DNA of 64,000 nt, taken from contig NZ_CP029836.1 in assembly GCF_003233655.1 (NCBI RefSeq), positions 1 through 64,000 of the forward strand, written 5' to 3'. Of the stretch, positions 34,729-43,725 are shown in pieces. Numbering within the stretch: the stretch's first letter is position 1; each line of letters begins with the position of its first letter. Under the pieces are notes generated by a model, which ran no database searches, was not told where the DNA came from, and worked only from the letters and a program-made list of their open reading frames with translations. The stretch comes from Azospirillum ramasamyi. GTDB taxonomy: Bacteria > Pseudomonadota > Alphaproteobacteria > Azospirillales > Azospirillaceae. A program made the translations under genes and the position numbers.

Positions 34729-35528
34729 GAGCGCCGACGCCTCTCACGCCAGCCGAAAAGATCCTGACCCATCTGGGGATCACTGACCCCGCGGAGATCG
34801 ATGTCGACGCGATTGCCTGGACAATGGGGGCTGCCGTCAAATATCGCCCTCTCGACGGCTGCGAGGCCCGCATCGTCGGCGCCGGCAACCGGGCCGTGAT
34901 CACCGTCCACGAGGGCCGCCGCCCTGAGCGGCGGCGTTTCTCCGTAGGACACGAGCTTGGCCACTGGAAGCACCATCGGGGCCGGCGGTTCGACTGCCGC
35001 TCCGAAGACATCGGAAGCCCGAAGGACGACAGCCCGTTCGATCCCGAGCGGGTAGCGGACCAGTTCGCGGTTGACCTCCTCATGCCCACCTTCCTGTTCC
35101 AGCCAGCAGCTGGTCGCCTCGGCCGGATGACGCTGGACGTCGCGGACACGCTGGCAGCGGCGTTCCGCGTCAGCCTGACCGCCGCGGCCATCCGCCTGGT
35201 GGAGGTCGGCCCGGCGCCGGCCATGCTGATCTGCCATGGCCCCCAGGGGCGCCGCTGGTTCCGGCGGCACCGGGACATTCCGGACACCATGTTTCCGCAC
35301 CGGAGCCTTGATGCGGAATCCTACGCCCAGGACGTCTGGGACGGGAAAATGGACCGGAGCCGGGCCGCGAAGATCGGGGCCGGGGCGTGGATCGACCGGC
35401 GGGGCGCTGACCGCTACGAAGTGACTGAACAGACCATTCGCATCGGCCGGGACACCATCCTCAGCCTCGTCTGGTGGCACGATGAGGCCCAGCTCGAGGC
35501 TGAGCTGCGCGTGGCGCGACAGGGCTGA
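34725..35528 (+). CDS. ImmA/IrrE-family metallo-endopeptidase
   Basis: This 267-residue protein carries the zinc protease motif H-E-L-G-H at 76-80 (FSVGHELGHWKHH), with a downstream Asp/Glu-rich helix ERVADQFAVDLLMP that supplies the third ligand. ImmA/IrrE proteases cut repressors or sigma inhibitors to switch on mobile elements or stress responses. GTG at 34725 overlaps the preceding stop. Residues about 160-267 hold a second, unrecognised domain with beta strands (RWFRRHRDIP is one). The expected substrate is the middle protein or the sigma factor of the same operon. Confidence 0.85.
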   Translation: MRAPTPLTPAEKILTHLGITDPAEIDVDAIAWTMGAAVKYRPLDGCEARIVGAGNRAVITVHEGRRPERRRFSVGHELGHWKHHRGRRFDCRSEDIGSPKDDSPFDPERVADQFAVDLLMPTFLFQPAAGRLGRMTLDVADTLAAAFRVSLTAAAIRLVEVGPAPAMLICHGPQGRRWFRRHRDIPDTMFPHRSLDAESYAQDVWDGKMDRSRAAKIGAGAWIDRRGADRYEVTEQTIRIGRDTILSLVWWHDEAQLEAELRVARQG

Positions 35529-35573
35529 ATCGAAACGCTGCCGTTTGGTCGAACAGGCCGTCGGACACTCTGG

Positions 35574-35746
35574 CTCAGGCTTCCACGTTGGCGACATAGG
35601 ACAGCGCCATGTCTGCCGACTTGTAGCGGGTCGGCGGCCGCCGTGGCCAAGCCGCGCCACAGGCTCTGCTCGGAGTAGCCGGTGGCATCGAGCCCGGCGC
35701 GGGTCAGCGCGCTCGGCACGATGCGTGCGACGGCGCGGTCAGACAA
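35574..35746 (-). pseudogene. Tyrosine recombinase remnant
   Basis: On the minus strand the first part reads ARIVPSALTRAGLDATGYSE then LWRGLATAAA, resembling the H-x-x-R region of integrases. After a frameshift the other frame gives RYKSADMALSYVANVEA and a stop, like the end containing the catalytic Tyr. Both frames together form a decayed C-terminus. Confidence 0.5.
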
Positions 35747-35789
35747 GGGCGTCGAAATGCTCCCGCAGTCGCACGTACCTGCCTATGCC

Positions 35790-36174
35790 TCACCGCCCTA
35801 TCTGGTGAAGCGCCCGGACCGGCGCCCCCGTCTCATTCCGCCTCCTCGTCCAGGTCGTCGTCCTGCTCCTAGTCAAGGATGTGGATGTCCCCTCCCCTCC
35901 CCTCTTCAGCATCCACTCCAGCATGCCCGCGGCCAGAACCCGCGTCCTCCGGTCCGCCCTATCGAGACGCCGGATGCGCTCCAGCTCCGAGCCGATGCGG
36001 TCAGCCATTGGCTCGCTACCGGGGATGAGGAACTGCGGGTTCCGCAGGTGGTTCCGCAGGGGCAGTACGACTTCGTCGTGCATGTATGTCCAGCGAGATC
36101 AGCAGCCTATGCTGCTCCATGATGTCCAGGTCGATCGGCAGCGTGCTGTTGTCTTCCTTGATGGTCGGCAGCAT
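35790..36174 (-). pseudogene. Decayed small hypothetical gene
   Basis: The minus strand gives MLPTIKEDNSTLPIDLDIM in one frame and, after a shift near 36085, VVLPLRNHLRNPQFLIPGS with GMLEWMLKRGGEG in another. The two halves join sensibly into one small protein of unknown family. It lies in the 800 bp between the ImmA/IrrE gene and the next intact gene. Confidence 0.3.
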
Positions 36175-36323
36175 GCGGTCCTCTCCGAGGCGTTGTTCGC
36201 CGCCGCGCGGCGGTTCCCCTTGGAGGTGTCTGCCGAAGTGGCACCGGGAAAGCCCCCTCTTTCCCGGCCTTGCGCACCACTCCATTCCAGGACATCAAGG
36301 TGACGGCCGCGACGAGGAATCCC

Positions 36324-37472
36324 ATGCCAGACGAACAGACGTTGACGCCCTACGCCACGAGCCTCACCCCGGTGTCGGAGGAGCCGTTCCGCCACGAGGG
36401 CCGGTACGCCGGACAAGCCGACGGCGAGCGATACGTGATCCGGTGGGACGGCGAACCGGAGTGGCCGAGGCGTGGCCGGGATGTTGGGCGGCGCCCACGG
36501 ATCGTCATCGAGGCCGCCTCGGAGGAGTTTGCGCTGCGCGTGCTGGAGACGATCTCGTCGGCCAGCACGGTGTTCGGCGGCGGCTGGCTGGATGAGGACG
36601 GGCTTGCGGTCGTACCCCTGCCACCGGACGGCCTCGACCGACAGGCGGAGGCTGCATTGGGCGAGTGGGGCCAGGGCTGTCTGGGCAAGGCGGCCCGGCT
36701 CGCCGCTTGGGTACTCGACCACGAGAGCCGCAGGGCGGAGTACGCGGTCCACCGGCTGATGGTTAGCAGGAGCCTGCACTCGGTGACGTCCGTGGATATG
36801 GACCCCTCGTCGCACCACGAGACCGCCGAACGCCTCGGCCAGCGCGTCGGCTCGGTGAGGGCTAGGGTGGAGCGCGCCACGGCGATCGTCGCCGCCTACG
36901 GTGCCATTGAGGAACTCGGCCTGGACCCGAAGTGTTTCCGCGACAAGGGCGAGCAGGACACGGCCATCCCTGGCACGGACACCCTGAAGCCCGAGATCAA
37001 GGAGCGGATGGACGCCAAGCTCGCGGAGATGGGGATCTCGCCGGAGGACCGCATCTGCTGGTTCTGGCGCACCCCCGACGAGGCGTACGAGCGCGTCAAG
37101 CGCCTGCCGACTGGCCTGCCAACGCCGTGGGTGGACACACAGCCGCCTCGCGACCCCGCCCAGATTGCTGCCGACCGTCAACGAGCCGTCGAGGCATTGA
37201 AGGCGGGGGACGAGATGGCGGTAGACCGACTGATCGTTCTGTTCGCCGAGGCCCGGGCGGCCGACCTGCCACCGGTGAGGGACGTGTACCTCGACTACCC
37301 GCACGCGATCTCCTACGCCTCGTGGCTGCGCAGCGTGCTGGGGGCGCACTCCATCGCCGATCAGCGCCGGGCTGAGATCCTGTCGTCGTATCATGTGGAG
37401 AACGTGCAGCAGTTGGTGGCCAACCTGCTGGCGGTGTGGTCGGGGCTGTGGAAGCACCCGCCTGCCGGTTGA
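36324..37472 (+). CDS. Uncharacterised 382-residue protein near the replication origin
   Basis: The ATG at 36324 follows GAGGAATCCC, a modest site. The product has a middle helical domain with SRSLHSVTSVDMDPSSHHET then LGQRVGSVRARVERA, and a C-terminal domain containing YPHAISYASWLRS. I recognise no family. It is encoded just upstream of the iteron array, in the same direction as the initiator, so a role in replication control or maintenance is possible but unsupported. Confidence 0.55.
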   Translation: MPDEQTLTPYATSLTPVSEEPFRHEGRYAGQADGERYVIRWDGEPEWPRRGRDVGRRPRIVIEAASEEFALRVLETISSASTVFGGGWLDEDGLAVVPLPPDGLDRQAEAALGEWGQGCLGKAARLAAWVLDHESRRAEYAVHRLMVSRSLHSVTSVDMDPSSHHETAERLGQRVGSVRARVERATAIVAAYGAIEELGLDPKCFRDKGEQDTAIPGTDTLKPEIKERMDAKLAEMGISPEDRICWFWRTPDEAYERVKRLPTGLPTPWVDTQPPRDPAQIAADRQRAVEALKAGDEMAVDRLIVLFAEARAADLPPVRDVYLDYPHAISYASWLRSVLGAHSIADQRRAEILSSYHVENVQQLVANLLAVWSGLWKHPPAG

Positions 37473-37635
37473 CCGCCTCCGTGACGGGGCGTCGGCGTGC
37501 CCGAGCCGGACTCAACGAGACGGAGGTGATAGAGAGTCGAGTCAGGGATTCGACAAGAATCAAGAATGACTCCTCTCTCAGGGAGCCGTCTTACCCTGTG
37601 GATAACGGCGGTTTTCCTAGGTTTCTTGGCACGAG

Positions 37636-38048
37636 ACCAGGAAAGATTTGGGGGAATCAGGGTTGAGAATCGGAAGGATGTGGGCAATTCCAGGCCGACA
37701 CCAGGAAGGATTTGGGCATTCGCCTGAACTCGAGAATCGGAGGGATTTGGGCAACCGCCTTCCGACGCCAGGAAGGATATGGGCATTCCGGCCGGGAATC
37801 CAGGAAGGTTATGGGGGATGCCCGGCGCCGCGCCCTGGTGCGAAACCAGGAAGGATTTGGGCAACGCGCTCGCCCGGGTCTTCCGACACCAGGAAGGATA
37901 TGGGCAAACCTCCCGTCCCAAGCAGCTTGAAACAAGGAAGGTTTTAGGCACGGAGACCAAATCGCGCCGCCCGCGGCGCCGGGGAGCGGCCTCGCGAAAG
38001 TCGGAAGGATCTGGGCAATGGGTCGTGAAACCAGGAAGGATATGGGCA
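37636..38048 (+). repeat. Iteron array of the plasmid origin, 11 direct repeats
   Basis: Eleven direct repeats of a 19-bp unit, consensus ACCAGGAAGGATWTGGGCA, start at 37636, 37669, 37700, 37736, 37767, 37799, 37845, 37888, 37932, 38000 and 38030. Early spacing is 31-36 bp (about three helical turns) and later spacing 30-68 bp. All copies have the same orientation; several vary in the first four or last three bases. They lie 146 bp before the initiator start, the arrangement of iteron-controlled theta-replication origins. The irregular spacing and the short, highly similar unit exclude a CRISPR array. Confidence 0.9.
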
Positions 38049-38089
38049 ACGCGGCATCGCGCGTCCCGATTCGGGGGCACTCTCCTTGG

Positions 38090-38118
38090 CGAAAGCCGGA
38101 AGACTCTTCCGGCTTTCG
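38090..38118. promoter_or_regulatory. 29-bp palindrome before the initiator, likely Rep operator
   Basis: Perfect 14-nt arms CGAAAGCCGGAAGA and TCTTCCGGCTTTCG surround one C. Each arm contains CGGAAGA, close to the CGGAAGGA of several iterons, as expected if Rep dimers bind here to repress their own gene. It could also form an RNA hairpin. Confidence 0.6.
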
Positions 38119-38193
38119 TTGACATTGACGCTCCCCATTCGATACCGTCGCCTTGACTGTTGGCATTCTGGGCGGTTGGAAAGCGAGGGGATC

Positions 38194-39834
38194 ATGGCGC
38201 TGCCGCGCGACGTCGAGATCGACAAGCCGAACGATCTCATCTTCTCACCGATGCGCATCTCGCAGGCGGCCGTCTACATCATCAACGCCATCATCCTCAA
38301 CGAACGCTTGGCGCCAACGGACCGGCCCGAGGAGAAGCGCATCCGCGTCGGCGACCTGCGCCTGATCATCGGCGCCGAGAAGTCCAAGAACGCCGAGTTC
38401 CTCGAGTGCGTCCTTGACGAGCTCCTGACGACGAAGATCAAGTGGGGCACCGCTGTCCCGAAGGAGACCGACGTCCCCGGCTCGCCGAACATGCCTTCGG
38501 CCTCCGGCGCGAACCTCCTGATGCTGCCGGACGGCACGGTGGACCAGGACGCCGAGGAGTTCGAGCGCGGCGGCACGACCTTCTTGCAGGACTACGCCTA
38601 TCGCGTGAAGCGGGACGGCAGCCTCGTCGATCCGGAGCGCGGCTTCATCAAGTACCGCCTGTCCGAGCGCGTCCACCAAATCATCCGGCACAAGGTCGCC
38701 CGCACCAACATCGTGCTACTGTCCCAGCGCCTATTCAACGGCACGCACTCCTTCCGCCTGTACGAGCTCCTGCTGAACCGCGTGCAGCAGGAGCCGCCCG
38801 GTTGGACGCTGGTGTCGCACATCTACGAGTTGGACTTCCTGCGCCGTTACCTGGACCTCCTAGACCGCTACGCCGAGTTCAACGACTTCTCGAAATTCAT
38901 CCTGAAGCCCGCGCTGAAGGAAATTGATCGCATCGCCGAATTTCATGTGGCCGTGGAGCAGATGCGGGTGTCGCGTGTGGTGACCGCGCTGCGGCTCACC
39001 TTGACACGCAAGCACGAATACCAGCTGCCGCTCGACCTGGACGACGCCGCCCTGCCCCGCCTGTTCGAGCAGGCTTTGGTGGAGCGTCACGTCGAAAAGG
39101 CGCGCGATGCCATGGTCGAACGTCTCGTCCGCCTCAAGATTGGCAAGGCTGCCGCCGAGCAGGCCGTGGCGCGGCTCACGCCCGACGGCGTGGCGGACAT
39201 CCTGCGCCGGATTGACGCCGACTACCGGGCGGGCTACTCGCCGAACAGCAAGACCGCCTATCTCAAGGCGTGCCTCAAGGGCGATGCCACGCCGGGCGAA
39301 TGGGCCGAACGCCACGCCGCCGAGCAGCCCGAGGGCCTACCCGAGGCCGCCGTCCCGGCTTACCGCGCCTTGATGGGCGAGTTTAGCCTGACTGACCGTG
39401 AGGCTGGGCGCCTGTGCCGGGCGCATCCGCCCGAGGTGATCGAGAGCAACCTCGACTACGTGCGGGCCATCCGCGCGCGTTCCCCACAGCCCATCGGCAA
39501 GGGCTACGTCCTCCGCGCCGTCGCCGAGGACTACGCCGGGGCGAAGCGCAGCGGCGCCACGCCCGCGACGGAGCCGCCCCTGGCCAAGACCCGCCAGCGG
39601 AAGGCGGGGAAGCTGTCCCGCAAGGCACGCCTCGCGGCCGCTTGGCTGGCTGAGCAGGACATTGGCAAGCGGTTGCACTGGTACAACGCCAGCCTCGCCG
39701 CCGGTGGCCCCGAGGTCGAGGCGTCCACCTCCCCAGACAACTTGGAACTCTGGGTGTCCCACGTGGCCGACGCCATCGACGCCCAGGAGGACCTCATCAA
39801 GAAGGACGACGCCCGACGCGCGGGGCCGAACTGA
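38194..39834 (+). CDS. repA: Rep_3-type (RepB) plasmid replication initiator
   Basis: This 546-residue protein starts at the ATG at 38194 after GCGAGGGG. Its first 300 residues fit the Rep_3 family: LIFSPMRISQAAVYIINAII, a winged-helix region with RLFNGTHSFRLYELLLNR, and FNDFSKFILKPALKEIDRI, the dimer/WH pair that binds iterons. A longer C-terminal half (about 310-546) is Lys/Arg/Ala-rich and unlike short RepB proteins. It would bind the array at 37636-38048 to melt the origin and set copy number. Plasmid symbols vary; repA is used here as the usual name for this role. Confidence 0.88.
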   Translation: MALPRDVEIDKPNDLIFSPMRISQAAVYIINAIILNERLAPTDRPEEKRIRVGDLRLIIGAEKSKNAEFLECVLDELLTTKIKWGTAVPKETDVPGSPNMPSASGANLLMLPDGTVDQDAEEFERGGTTFLQDYAYRVKRDGSLVDPERGFIKYRLSERVHQIIRHKVARTNIVLLSQRLFNGTHSFRLYELLLNRVQQEPPGWTLVSHIYELDFLRRYLDLLDRYAEFNDFSKFILKPALKEIDRIAEFHVAVEQMRVSRVVTALRLTLTRKHEYQLPLDLDDAALPRLFEQALVERHVEKARDAMVERLVRLKIGKAAAEQAVARLTPDGVADILRRIDADYRAGYSPNSKTAYLKACLKGDATPGEWAERHAAEQPEGLPEAAVPAYRALMGEFSLTDREAGRLCRAHPPEVIESNLDYVRAIRARSPQPIGKGYVLRAVAEDYAGAKRSGATPATEPPLAKTRQRKAGKLSRKARLAAAWLAEQDIGKRLHWYNASLAAGGPEVEASTSPDNLELWVSHVADAIDAQEDLIKKDDARRAGPN

Positions 39835-39924
39835 CCGCCCCAGAGGTTGGTTCACTGTCAAACGACATCCCGAACTGGGTCCTTCCGCGTTTTCGATGCA
39901 ACAGCGTGGCTGGAGTGCTGCTGT

Positions 39925-40116
39925 TCAAGCGGCCTCCAGGACTTGGTGACGCAGGAGGTCGAACTTGGCGCGGCCGCACATGGTTCGCTTGATGGTCTTC
40001 AATCGGCGGATTTGTCCCTCTACCGGCCCGGTGCTCCACGGCAGCGACAGCGCCATGCGGATCGCTGCGAGATCACGCGCAAGCCCATCGGCGAACCCGG
40101 CCAGTGCGGTTTTCCA
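39925..40116 (-). pseudogene. ISL3-like transposase C-terminal remnant
   Basis: The minus strand reads LARDLAAIRMALSLPWSTGP, then VEGQIRRLKTIKRTMCGR and AKFDLLRHQVLEAA before a stop. The pattern LPWS.G..EGQ..RLK..KR.M.GRA.F.LLR is typical of the end of ISL3 transposases. The DDE core is gone. Confidence 0.7.
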
Positions 40117-40462
40117 CGTTGTCTTCCCAGCAGACCTACCACTCGGTCGTGGAGTGGCGCTACAGCATCCCTCTCGCCTTGAACCTGATCAATGACAACG
40201 ATGCCATTCGCCGCCTCATGAAAGAACTGTCCCGAACACGCCGCAGGTCGCCAGCGGGATGCCGATGAGGGCCTTGGACACTAGACGGCGGATGAAGAAC
40301 ATCCCGGTAATCGGGTGCCTCCACTTTCGCCTCGACGCGCATTGACACCGCCATGACCGAAGCTGGATCAGGGATGCCCGCCGGCGGTCTGTCGCATTGT
40401 CACCCATCGGGAAACACCTTCTCCATCCTCCGCGGGGAGCGAGCCCTCACTACGGCGTGGTG
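40117..40462. other. Scrambled region, no intact gene
   Basis: A plus-strand stretch at about 40120-40240 reads SVVEWRYSIPLALNLINDND and looks coding-like but has no start and no family I know. The remainder has no gene. It lies between two decayed genes and is probably recombination debris. Confidence 0.35.
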
Positions 40463-41247
40463 CTAACGCGCAAGGCGGGCCTCAGGGCCGATCAGCAAGT
40501 AGTGCTTGCGCTTCGTGAGTTCCACGGCTTCGCCGTCGTCAAAGCTCCAGCGTGCCAACTGGACCTCCTTGACGTCGCGCTCCAGCGTCCAATAGTCCTT
40601 CGGCGCCTTGCTGAGGTGTCTCGACGTCATCTTGACGGACTCGTGGGCGGGCTTGGCAGCGAGCACCTGTCCCGCAGCCCGCTCCGGCCAAGACGCCGCT
40701 TTCGCCGCGCTTGGCGCTCCTTGACCTCGCAGTCGATGTCCCGGCCCGCGTCTTGAACTTTTTGTGCTTGCGGCGCAGGGTGGGCGATAAGTTCCTCCAT
40801 GTCGTCGATTATCTCGCATGTGATCGGGTATGACTGCCCGCCCCACCCCGCGATGTCCGCCCGCATCGGGGCGACCGTGCACGCGTTGGGCAGCGTCGCC
40901 GTCGCCTCCCAATTTTTCGTCCTTCGCGCCTTCAGGTTCTGGGAGCCGACGTAGAAAGAGCCACCCGTGATTACGAGCTTGGCTTGGAGGTCATCCAGGT
41001 AGCACAGCTTGTATCCACGCTCTATTAAAGCGGCTTGCTCCTCAGTCTGGAATGCGTAGCCACAGCTTCAGAACCACGCTCCGACATTCTGAGCCCAGAT
41101 GGCATCGAGGGCTGGGCTGAGGGCGCGTTTCAAGGTGTCGACGCTGCAAGCCTCCTGAGCGCGGAGGATGGCCTTGAACTCGGACCAAGCGGACCCGATA
41201 GGGGAAGAGGTCGAGCGAGTTTGCATGTAGTGGCTCGTGCAGCGCAT
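40463..41247 (-). pseudogene. Decayed phospholipase-D-like (PLDc) nuclease gene
   Basis: On the minus strand a frame begins MRCTSHYMQTRS, hits a TGA after IWAQNVGAW, resumes as QAALIERGYKLCYLDDLQAK and contains LVITGGSFYVGSQNLKARR. The AKLVI...GSQNL pattern is the PLD half-motif (HxK replaced by QxK). A frameshift near 40705 then leads to VKMTSRHLSKAPKDYWTLE and the natural end. One stop, one shift and the lost His mark it as inactive. Confidence 0.55.
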
Positions 41248-41300
41248 GATGCTTCATTGCGGATCTCCTCCGGAGACGCTGGGCGGCACGGTCTCCAGGC

Positions 41301-41324
41301 AAAAGTCCTGCATGCAGGACTTTT
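41301..41324. promoter_or_regulatory. Perfect 24-bp palindrome upstream of parA
   Basis: The arms are AAAAGTCCTGCA and TGCAGGACTTTT with no spacer. A second, imperfect palindrome, GACACGCATGCATGTC, follows at 41328-41343. Both lie about 100 bp before the parA start; they may be the centromere-like partition site or the ParA/partner operator. Confidence 0.55.
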
Positions 41325-41437
41325 AGTGACACGCATGCATGTCGCATGCTTGCCGACATATCCCACGGATGCCTGTTCTCAGCGAGCATGGAATCGCGTA
41401 CATATGGTCCATCACCGACAATATGAGAGTAGGGGAC

Positions 41438-42178
41438 ATGGTCGATGTGATGGAGGCGGAGGCCGGGGCGAGGGAAGCTCGCACCTTTGCCAAGAAGCGG
41501 CTCCTGGTGGCGAGCGGGAAGGGCGGGTCGTCAAAGACGACAACCGCAAGGCACTTCTCAACCGCCGCAGCACATGCTGGACTTGCTGTTGTGACGCTCG
41601 ACCTGGATGAGAGCCCGACGCTGTCCACTTGGTGGACGAAGCGGCCGGACACGCTGCCGAGCATCGAGCATATCCGGGCGCCGATCCACGAACTCGTGGA
41701 TCTCAGCGACGTGGACGTCGAGGGCGAGGATGTCGGGGCCGTGATCGCCGCTCGGGTCGAGAAGGAGATCCTCGGGATTGAGGACTACGACCTGTTGATC
41801 ATCGACACCCCAGCCTCGATGGCCGCCTACCCGCATCACGCCAATGCCCTGATCCGGGCGTCCGACCTCGTGGTTGTGCCGACCCGGCAGTACGACGACG
41901 ACATCAACTCGGTGACCAGCTGGATGAAGTTGGTTCGCGACCTCGGCGTCGACGGCATGTTCCTGCTCTCCGACACGCAGCGCCGTGAAAGTGCTTTCGA
42001 GGATGCCAAGCGCAAGCTGGTGAAGCACGGACCACTGTGTCCGATCGACATCCCACACTTCGCCGACATCCCGAAGACGCTGTCCAAGGGAACCTCCGTC
42101 ATCGACATGAGGCGGGGCCGGGGGCGCGAGGACTACGCCGCAGCCTTCGATGTCGTGCGCCAGAAACTGGGGGTGTAA
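41438..42178 (+). CDS. parA: ParA-like partition ATPase
   Basis: This 246-residue ATPase has a deviant Walker A, SGKGGSSKTTT (about 26-36), Walker A' DLDESPTLSTWW, Walker B DYDLLIIDTPASM and motif VVPTRQYDDD, all typical of ParA/MinD proteins that move plasmid copies apart on the nucleoid. The second G of the usual GGVGKTT is Ser, as seen in some plasmid ParAs. ATG at 41438 follows AGGGG; 41423 is an alternative. The gene immediately downstream (one base apart) is not a ParB homologue. Confidence 0.9.
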   Translation: MVDVMEAEAGAREARTFAKKRLLVASGKGGSSKTTTARHFSTAAAHAGLAVVTLDLDESPTLSTWWTKRPDTLPSIEHIRAPIHELVDLSDVDVEGEDVGAVIAARVEKEILGIEDYDLLIIDTPASMAAYPHHANALIRASDLVVVPTRQYDDDINSVTSWMKLVRDLGVDGMFLLSDTQRRESAFEDAKRKLVKHGPLCPIDIPHFADIPKTLSKGTSVIDMRRGRGREDYAAAFDVVRQKLGV

Positions 42179-42179
42179 G

Positions 42180-42839
42180 ATGGCCGGACTTCAGCGCGCC
42201 GTAAAAGCTGACCTTGTCCAGGAGGTCACCGATCCCGACGGCCGGTTTGACGACGTGCGGCGTTCGGTGAGCAAGCTGTCGAGCAGGGACAAGTACGTCG
42301 AAACGATCGGGCGCCTCTGGAAGGAGGCCACGAACCGCTTCATCGACATCGGTAAGTACCTCGTCTACGCCAAGGACAGCCTGCCGCATGGCGAGTACGA
42401 GTCCATGATCGAAAGCGAGCTCCCGTTCTCGAAGTCGGTGGCGCACGCCCTGAAGACGGTCGCCGAGGCGGTCTTGCAGGAGAAGGTGCCCGAGAAGAAG
42501 CTGCCGCCCGACTACTCGACGGCGTACATGCTGGTCAGCCTCAAGGACGACGGCTGGGAACTCGCCAAAGAGCGGGGGCTCGTGCGCTCGACCCTCAAGC
42601 GGGCTGAGATCCTTGACTTCCGGCGTGAACTCCGCGAGGGGCGGAAGCGTCCAGTGTCGGAGAAGGCGGCCCGGCGACGGCTTGCCAAGGAGCGGGAACG
42701 GGTGCTGGCCGACATCGAAGCGCTCCGCCGTCGCTTGGAAGAGATCGACGCTGAGATGAACACCATCGACGGCACGGCCTCCGAGGTCGGCGGGAGCCGG
42801 AGCGGCCGCATCATCGACATCACCCCTGAACCGGTATGA
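42180..42839 (+). CDS. ParA partner protein, DUF3102-like, non-ParB
   Basis: This 219-residue protein starts one base after the parA stop, so the two form an operon. It has a helical core, WKEATNRFIDIGKYLVYAKD and PHGEYESMIESELPFSKSVA, resembling DUF3102-type phage/plasmid proteins whose helix-turn-helix starts after a similar segment. The C-terminal third is a coiled coil (RRRLAKERERVLADIEALRR). No ParB/Srx or ParG-type motif is seen. By position it should be the DNA-binding adaptor of the partition system; this is inference. Confidence 0.6.
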   Translation: MAGLQRAVKADLVQEVTDPDGRFDDVRRSVSKLSSRDKYVETIGRLWKEATNRFIDIGKYLVYAKDSLPHGEYESMIESELPFSKSVAHALKTVAEAVLQEKVPEKKLPPDYSTAYMLVSLKDDGWELAKERGLVRSTLKRAEILDFRRELREGRKRPVSEKAARRRLAKERERVLADIEALRRRLEEIDAEMNTIDGTASEVGGSRSGRIIDITPEPV

Positions 42840-42850
42840 AATCCTCCGAA

Positions 42851-42874
42851 CCGGGGGAGGGCGTCTCCCCCCGG
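42851..42874 (+). terminator. Hairpin after the parA operon
   Basis: CCGGGGGAG and CTCCCCCCGG can pair with one bulged C around GGCGT. It lies 12 bp after the stop of the second partition gene. No T-run follows. Confidence 0.45.
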
Positions 42875-42911
42875 CTAAACCGGCCTGCCCCTGTTCGGCG
42901 GGTGTCAAGCG

Positions 42912-43524
42912 GCGCGGCCGCCATCAACAGGATGCGGCTTCCCTGTCCCAGAGTGGCGAGCCGCTAGCGCGTGGCGAAGTGGGCCATAAAGGCGCTGACA
43001 CGGTCGCTCGACGGTGGCACATGGCGGTCGATGGCGACGTCGTGTTCCGCTTGGTTCCGGAAGACCCCCGGCACCATTTCGAAGGAACGATCGCCGTTCT
43101 CGATGCGGAGCATGTCGGGCGATGCGTCGCGGTAGAACTCGCGGTGCAGCCACAGGATGAAGTCCGTGGATGCCGGTTCCGGCAGGCGCTCATCCGCGGC
43201 CATCTCGTCCACCGCGCGCTGAACCCGGACATGGGCGGCCGCCTCGATCTGCAGGTTGCGGCGCCCCGTCTCTTCGGCGAGGTCATCGTCCAGCGCACGC
43301 TCGATGTCGCGCGGGTGTGTGTTGTGCCCTTCGATCAGGTTGCTGTCGTAGCAGTTCATGATGCGCACGAGGTCGGCGAGGTTCGCCGCCGTCCGTGGAT
43401 TCAGGCGAGCGCCGAGCTTGGCGGAACTGGCCGCCAAAACGGCGACCAGATCGGTGATGTCTTCCGATACGGCTTCCAGACGGCAAGGCTCGATCCGTCC
43501 GGGCGTCTCCAACATCTCGTTCAT
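42912..43524 (-). pseudogene. Truncated Fic-family gene
   Basis: The frame from the ATG at 43522-43524 contains the inhibitory-helix-like segment SNLIEGHNTHPRDIERAL and FILWLHREFYRDA, as in Fic proteins, then FRNQAEHDVAIDRHVPP. At 42964-42966 a TAG interrupts FATR*RLATLGQGSRILLMA, which should continue AHHRLxxIHPFxDGNGR. The sequence breaks off just after MAAA, so the catalytic HPFxDGNGR motif is missing. It cannot AMPylate; it is an inactive remnant. Confidence 0.75.
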
Positions 43525-43725
43525 GGTTTGCCGATCTTCGTGTCCTCTAAGCCACTGCAGACAGTATAGAAAATGGTGGTAGGCGCCAAGCTTTTGCCGA
43601 TCTTGCCGCCGATCCATGCTCGGGCCGCAAGCCCTTGCTGCGGCAAGGCTTTTTGACGCTTTGACCGCCTGTCCTTGCCGATCTCCGGTGGGGCGCCGGG
43701 ATCACGCATCAATGCCCTCATCTCC

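Noticed and set aside
37636..38048. CRISPR array
   Set aside because: Repeats are only about 19 bp, variable at the ends, spaced irregularly, and followed by a replication initiator; no cas genes are present.
42180..42839. Ordinary ParB
   Set aside because: No ParB/Srx-type motif; the helical core resembles DUF3102-like proteins.
42964..43617. Functional Fic AMPylation toxin
   Set aside because: A stop codon and loss of the HPFxDGNGR motif show it is a remnant.
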